Below, in pieces: positions 59,431 through 64,000 of a stretch of 64,000 nucleotides of DNA (its first letter is position 1; every line of letters begins with the position of its first letter). A model generated the notes under the pieces. That model made no database searches. It saw only the letters and a list, made by a program, of their open reading frames with translations, and was not told the DNA's origin. The DNA is from Prorocentrum cordatum (lineage: Eukaryota > Sar > Dinophyceae > Prorocentrales > Prorocentraceae): assembly GCA_963575745.1 (NCBI GenBank), contig CAUYUJ010009591.1, forward strand, positions 407,414-471,413. Direction: 5' to 3'. The translations under genes and the position numbers were made by a program.

Positions 59431-60050
59431 ATTGGACTATTTTGTTGTTTGTTTTGGCGATTTTTATTTAAAGGCTGCCGCCTCTGCCGCCGACCCCAAA
59501 GGTTGCTTAGTGTTCGTTTTGTCGCGTTCTTCGGTTTATTGGGTTTACTACATTGTGGTGCAAGTTATAGTTTCTTCATTTCAGTGATCGCGCGATTATG
59601 TGCGTGCTGTGTCGCGACTATTGCAGAGCAGCTGCATGGCCGTTAATCTCATGATGTTTTCGTACATCCGGAACATGCAGGCAGAATCTGCTGCACGCCA
59701 TGGGAACCTTCAGGGATCCCAAAGAATCTCTGAGGGGGTGGGGGTGTCGGGCCGAGGTAGCGGCTGTGAGGGCAGCGTGGGTCGGCTTTGGTTTGAGAAT
59801 TCGTTGGATCGGGGACACCCAGGACACAGGATTCGTGGAGGAAGATGAGGGAGCCTTCTTCCGACTGTTGTGTTCATCTGGTGCGGCCCCGTTGTTGCAC
59901 GGCATGGCTTTGCCGTGTGGTGAGCAATGTAGTCTGGGCAGGAAGAAGAGCAGGAGAAGGAGGAGGAGGAGGAGGTTGTTGAGGAGGACGTGGAGGAGGT
60001 GGAGGAGGGGAGCACGAGGACAGGGAGAGCAAGGATAAGGGAGGATCAGA
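59431..60050. other. no supported gene; GGA-rich end
   Basis: AT-richer block 59430-59640, then mixed DNA and interrupted GGA/GGAGGA repeats from 59940. Confidence 0.5.
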
Positions 60051-60674
60051 ATGGAACCAGGATGGCTGGAAAATGCAGGAGGCAAAGGGAAGGAGGAGGA
60101 GGAGCAGGAGGAGGAGAAGGAAGGCAGGAGCGACACGCTCAACCTGTTGACCGACTCACATGGGGGACCCATGTACAAGGTCTGGCTGGGCACGGTGGGC
60201 CTGGAGCGTAACGACGAGACACCCGCCAGACGCCTCGCCAGGTACCAGCCCGAGTTGGGTGCAGTCTTCTGCGCGCTGTGGACTGCGCGCGCGCAGCGCA
60301 TTTGGTTCCCTGGATCCAGGGAGCCCAAATCAGACCCGAGACTGCACACGGAAGCGACCATCAACAATTTCATTGATGACTGGAAAGGCTGCGGGTACAA
60401 CGCATACCTGTTGGACACGAGGTACGGCTACCACATTGACTGGGGCAAACTGCGGGCCGACTACCTGCGACACACCCGACCCGACGGCAGGGGCAAAGGC
60501 AGCCTCCAGCAGAGCAGCTGGCGAGACCGTGCTACAAGCTCCTGGGACACTTGGAGTAGCTGGCAGAGCGACTGGAGTGAAGGCTGGCGTGGCGATCGCT
60601 GGCAGACGGGCGGCAAGCGGGGGGGAGGCAGACCCGACGACCGAGACGAGAAGAGACACAGATGGAGAGACTGA
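60051..60674 (+). CDS. unrecognised ORF, 207 codons
   Basis: After a Glu-rich microsatellite-derived start, the frame is protein-like from ~60130: LNLLTDSHGGPMYKVWLGTV, RRLARYQPELGAVFCALWTA, HTEATINNFIDDWKGCGYNA, YLLDTRYGYHIDWGKLRADY. It ends in a Trp/Ser/Arg/Asp-rich tail (SSWDTWSSWQSDWSEGW) and stops at 60672. The real start may be an acceptor AG near 60120. No family recognised. The low-complexity hydrophilic tail recalls nucleic-acid-binding proteins or a retroelement Gag. Neighbours are repeats only. Confidence 0.5.
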   Translation: MEPGWLENAGGKGKEEEEQEEEKEGRSDTLNLLTDSHGGPMYKVWLGTVGLERNDETPARRLARYQPELGAVFCALWTARAQRIWFPGSREPKSDPRLHTEATINNFIDDWKGCGYNAYLLDTRYGYHIDWGKLRADYLRHTRPDGRGKGSLQQSSWRDRATSSWDTWSSWQSDWSEGWRGDRWQTGGKRGGGRPDDRDEKRHRWRD

Positions 60675-61180
60675 GTCCACTCCCCATACTTCCAGCTTCT
60701 ATATATCCAGAACAAATCTCATTACATACGACGTGCAGCCTTCAGCTGCCTTGCTTTCTTTCACAACCGCGCGGCAGCCAGGCTGCCCACTCTCCCTGGT
60801 CCGCGCACTCCCTGCCTTTGGACCCAAGTGCGCCGACCAGCAATGCCATCTGCCTCGCTGCGTTGGGGAGCGTAGCTTGCAGACCCTAGCTGGCCCCTGG
60901 CCCTGCTGTAGTGGTTCTCACCAGTGGCCCGAATGGTCCTGTGCTCGGCCAAGCTGCCTTGGGACCGATCGGGGTTCACTCCTGAGCGTGCCTGCTCCCT
61001 GGGATTCTCTATCAGTTGCAGGTGCAGGGATCGGATGACCCGCACGGATTGGTAACACGAATCGCGGGCCCCATAGGGAGGAGGCTCCCGCCTGAGACTC
61101 CCTCACACTTCACTCACAGGCTCCACCGTGCCATTTCCTTCTCTTCCCGGTGACATTTTTGAAAGCCTGGTGACGCCAAG
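60675..61180. other. no supported gene
   Basis: Possible 3' UTR or intron of the ORF at 60051; nothing recognised. Confidence 0.35.
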
Positions 61181-61800
61181 TGCCCTCGACGGGCCGTTTT
61201 TGCGAGCTGGCGCTCCGAGGCACTGCAGCATCCCATCGGCAAGATTTTCTACATCAACCTGGAGAACAGCACCGAACGCCGTCGGAAGCCGTTTGGGGGG
61301 CCTCTCTGAACCGACTTGGGGCCCTCTTGGAATGCTCCAGGGCCGTCTTGGAGGCCATCTTGGGCGTCTTAAAAGCCCCTTGGCCCGTCTTGGGGGCCTC
61401 TTGGGACCGTCCTGGGGGCCTCTTGGGCCGTTCTGGGGCCATTTTGGAGGCATTTGGGGAGATCTTTGGGCGATCTTTGGGAGCTCTTGGGCTGTCTCGG
61501 GCCGTCGGAAGGCCGGGCAAAAACAGCAAATGCCACAATCCTTCAAACACTCACGGATAATGATTGTTTTTGGCCTTCTCGGGCCTTCGAGCCAACTTCG
61601 GCCACCTTGGTGGGCTCCTGGCCCGTCTGACGCCGTGGGAAGCCGTGAAGGGGGCCTTCCTGGGCCGACTTGGGGCCCTCTTGGGGTGCTCCAGGGCCGT
61701 CGTAGAGGCCATCTTGGGCGTTTTGAGGGTCTCTTGGGCCGTCTTGGAACCCTCTTGGGGCTGTCTTGGGGGCCTCTTGGCTGCCCTCACCCGGCCGCGA
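61181..61800. repeat. CTTGGG-type minisatellite, two ~320-bp units
   Basis: CCGACTTGGGGCCCTCTTGG followed by GCTCCAGGGCCGTC occurs at ~61311 and ~61670, with matching flanks. Same family as 57845-59430. Confidence 0.85.
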
Positions 61801-61900
61801 TGTCCGGGTGAGGGCAGCCAGGGTCGGGAAAGGAAGAACGTAACCATACAGGGGGGGCCCATGCCAAGACACGCTCTGCCTGTTTTCAGGGTGCCCCGAG

Positions 61901-62200
61901 TTTCTTGGGTTTCGATGGTTTCCCTGCGGAAAGCGCGACGCTTCCGCACCAAAAGTCAATGGACGCTCTGGGGTCTCACGGTTGGGGTTTCTTGTGGAGG
62001 GGTTCCTTGTCGACTGGCCTCCACCGTACCACTACCCTTCCCACAGTTTCTTGGGTTTCGATGGTTTTCCTGTGGACAGCGCGACGCTTCCGCACCAAAA
62101 ATCGATGGACGCTCTGGGGTCTCAGGGTTGGGCTTCTTGTGGAAGTGTTCCCTGTCGACTGGTTTCCACCGTACCGCTGCCCTTCCCACAGTTTCGCCTT
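61901..62200. repeat. ~146-bp tandem repeat, two units
   Basis: TTTCTTGGGTTTCGATGGTT starts units at 61901 and 62047; a truncated third begins at 62192. Each holds GCGCGACGCTTCCGCACCAA, CGCTCTGGGGTCTCA and CCACCGTACC. Confidence 0.93.
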
Positions 62201-62375
62201 GGGTAAGCCTCCTGGGAGGCCTTCGTCGCCCCGGCTGCACGTGCCCCTGGATCCTGGCCAGGACGAGCCCCAGGATAGGTCCAGGGAGGAAGGACGAGGG
62301 AGGAGGGAGGAGGAAGAGGAGGAGGAGGAGGAGGAGGAGGAGGAGGGCGGCATCGGTGCCTTTTGGCCTCCCCGG
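62195..62375. mobile_element. family H-related copy 4 with GGA tract
   Basis: CCTCCTGGGAGGCCTTCGTC, CTGGATCCTGGCCAGGACGA, GCATCGGTGCCTTTTGGCC; interrupted by (GGA)n at 62285-62345. Confidence 0.55.
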
Positions 62376-62980
62376 CGCTGGCGCGCATCGGTCGTTACAG
62401 TCGAGGCCGGTTGGCAGGTCGAACCTGCCAAAGCAAGGGTGCCGCTGCGTTCTGTGCGGTCGCGGCCCGTGCCCCCGGCACTCCCGTGGGCAGTGTGGTT
62501 CCCAGGGAGGGTCTCTGTGCCCTCCCGCGCCTCCTCTTCTGAGCAGCCACGACTGCGCCCCGCCCCTCGGGCAGCGGCACCGATCGTGCGTCAGGAGGGG
62601 GCTGGGCTCCCCCCCGCGCGCATGCTCTGTCGATCGCAGGCCACGCCTGCCCCGACGTGCCCCGCCCTGTCCGAGCGGTGTGACCCGGCCCCCCCGCAGA
62701 CAACGACCCTTGCGGGGCATCACTGCCCATCGGTCGTCGAAAGTATTTTTTTTGCAGCCCCAGGCTCCAATCCGCTTTGGGCTCCTTCCTACTTCAACGA
62801 TCGAGTGGCTTCACCTCTGCCGTCCTCCTTAGGGGGCGGGCGGACACCCAATCTGCTTGCAACGCATTCCTACTTCATGTTTGTACCTACCTCTTCCGAG
62901 CGATGAGTTACAGTAGCGACCGTCACCGGACATATTTGCTCAACGCGGAGATCCCCATACGGTGGGGGCGTTGATTAAGG
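62376..62980. other. no supported gene
   Basis: GC-rich DNA with conflicting frames, e.g. 62455-62700 on both strands; nothing recognised. Confidence 0.35.
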
Positions 62981-63140
62981 AATGTGCCCGAAGGCTGCTG
63001 CAGACCCTGGAGGATTCCTTGTCTGACGAGGGTGGCGGTCAAAGCCATGACGAATCCACGATTGGTGTTCCACCGTCTTCCAGACCCTGTATTCCTTATC
63101 CAATGGTTCCTTATTCAATGCCCTCACCGTATTGTGTGTG
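62981..63140 (+). repeat. interspersed family N copy 2
   Basis: GGAATGTGCCCGAAGGCTGC, TTGTCTGACGAGGGTGGCGG, CCTTATCCAATGGTTCC; matches 55378-55560. Confidence 0.65.
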
Positions 63141-63403
63141 CATCTGATATTCTTGGCACGTCTCGCTGAGGGACTCTGTCTGCGAGCATCTGGGTGTGAG
63201 AGCGAGTCCGCGTATATTAATAGTGCGACAGCGATGAGTACGACAGCGACGACGTCAGTGCCGTCCTCCTCCCCTGGACATCTGTCTGGCGAGATGGGGA
63301 AGCACAAGTGCAAAAGTGAGGGTGCTGCTGAGAACACCCTGGCGGCTCCTCCTTGGAAGTGCTAAAAACAAGCGTATCGCTCGAGACATCCTCACAGTCT
63401 GCT

Positions 63404-64000
63404 ATGCGGGGGTTGGCTGTCAAGGTAGTTAGGTTCATTGAAAGAAAAGGCCCGGCCGGACGTCTTGATGAGCGCATTCGCAGCCATAGAAATCAATGTT
63501 TTTCAGGTAGACGCCAATGCGGTCGTTTTCCATCATCGCGAGCGTTGGCCAGGGGGGGGCGTGGCATCAGTACGCTTTGCCATGGGAGTTACCCGGGGGA
63601 GTTGCGCATTTTGAACGGGCCGCCGCAGTCTCGCCAGTGGATGCTGTCAGAGGTCGCGCTGCGAGTAGACCGCGCCAGTTATATGACGAGCGTGTTGCCC
63701 AGTATTAATTTACCCAGTTTCACCCCGCCACCGAAGCATCCGCCTCGAAGTCTTGGCATGATGCATGCCCAGGGGGGCTTGGAGATTATCGTTGTATTTG
63801 ACCGTTGCTGCCGAGGTTCCGTCGTCGCCGTCATTATGGACCATTGTACGTGGGAGTCTATCCCAGAGACGTGTAGATCATTGTTGGGACGGGTTGGCGT
63901 TGTTGTGACGCACAGCATGCCCGGGTCCACCATGCAATCTTTCGGAAACGAGGATATTGTGAGCGCCTCGTCGGTAGTGGACGCACTGATGGAGCTGTCC
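63404..64000 (+). CDS. open frame running off the right edge, unknown protein
   Basis: ATG at 63404 opens 199 codons without a stop to the window end. The stretch from ~63600 is well balanced: GELRILNGPPQSRQWMLSEV, ALRVDRASYMTSVLPSINLP, GGLEIIVVFDRCCRGSVVAV, IMDHCTWESIPETCRSLLGR and IVSASSVVDALMELS. The hydrophobic strand EIIVVFD and helix-rich end suggest a folded domain, but no family is recognised. An alternative reading shifts frame at the 8-G run near 63552, upstream of which another frame (NAVVFHHRERWPGGGVASVR) is also protein-like. A splice acceptor TTTTTCAG at 63502-63509 could start the exon instead of the ATG. Confidence 0.4.
   Translation, partial: MRGLAVKVVRFIERKGPAGRLDERIRSHRNQCFSGRRQCGRFPSSRALARGGRGISTLCHGSYPGELRILNGPPQSRQWMLSEVALRVDRASYMTSVLPSINLPSFTPPPKHPPRSLGMMHAQGGLEIIVVFDRCCRGSVVAVIMDHCTWESIPETCRSLLGRVGVVVTHSMPGSTMQSFGNEDIVSASSVVDALMELS

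Overview
The window looks like nuclear DNA of a core dinoflagellate (Prorocentrum- or Polarella-like; the genus is inference). The evidence is GC-rich sequence, very dense microsatellites, a relict dinoflagellate spliced-leader (DinoSL) stretch, dinoflagellate-type LINE and Ty1/copia retroelements, and genes split into short exons by introns with GT, GC or GA donors. Many of these introns are flanked by short direct repeats or contain small inverted-repeat elements. No rRNA, tRNA, CRISPR array or prokaryotic operon was seen.

Layout. 1-6 kb: the last exon of a gene entering from the left, a 90-bp tandem array, two copies of a ~220-bp inverted-repeat element, and two exons of a Cys-rich membrane protein. 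6-7.4 kb: ATC/CTC microsatellites. 7.4-15.3 kb: a decayed copia retrotransposon with short LTRs, gag, pre-integrase/integrase, RT and RNase H remains, and a small inverted-repeat element (family B) in its 3' LTR. 15.3-16.9 kb: purine/pyrimidine microsatellites. 16.9-23.7 kb: a nearly complete minus-strand LINE whose 5' end is a DinoSL relict and which has (AGG)n at both ends. 24-28.3 kb: two plus-strand LINE 3' fragments around a 73-bp tandem array. 28.3-46 kb: mainly interspersed repeats and microsatellites with a few candidate exons. 46.2-53.9 kb: a plus-strand EF-hand gene in at least five exons. 54.2-57.3 kb: a plus-strand calcineurin-like phosphoesterase gene of the MPPED type, in at least five exons and 3'-incomplete. 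57.8-62.4 kb: quasi-periodic CTTGGG-type repeats and an unrecognised ORF. 63.4-64 kb: an open frame running off the right edge.

Main observation. A small element family (here family A: 134-222 bp, inverted ends around GTCGGGCCTGTCC / GGACATGCCCGACC, mostly 7-8 bp target duplications) occurs nine times, all in the same orientation, which is also that of the recognisable genes. Several copies sit inside older repeat families, so they are comparatively young. Separately, five deduced introns of the EF-hand and MPPED genes carry 5-11 bp direct repeats exactly at their splice sites, and one of them (56213-56387) is a complete copy of another fold-back family (G). Together these suggest that several families of introner-like elements have been making introns here.

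How the genes work together. The EF-hand and phosphoesterase genes lie in tandem on one strand, ~0.3-0.8 kb apart, as in dinoflagellate unidirectional clusters; they could be one fusion gene. Exon edges were inferred by eye from reading frame, homology and splice signals, with no transcript data. Family letters A-N are labels for this report only.
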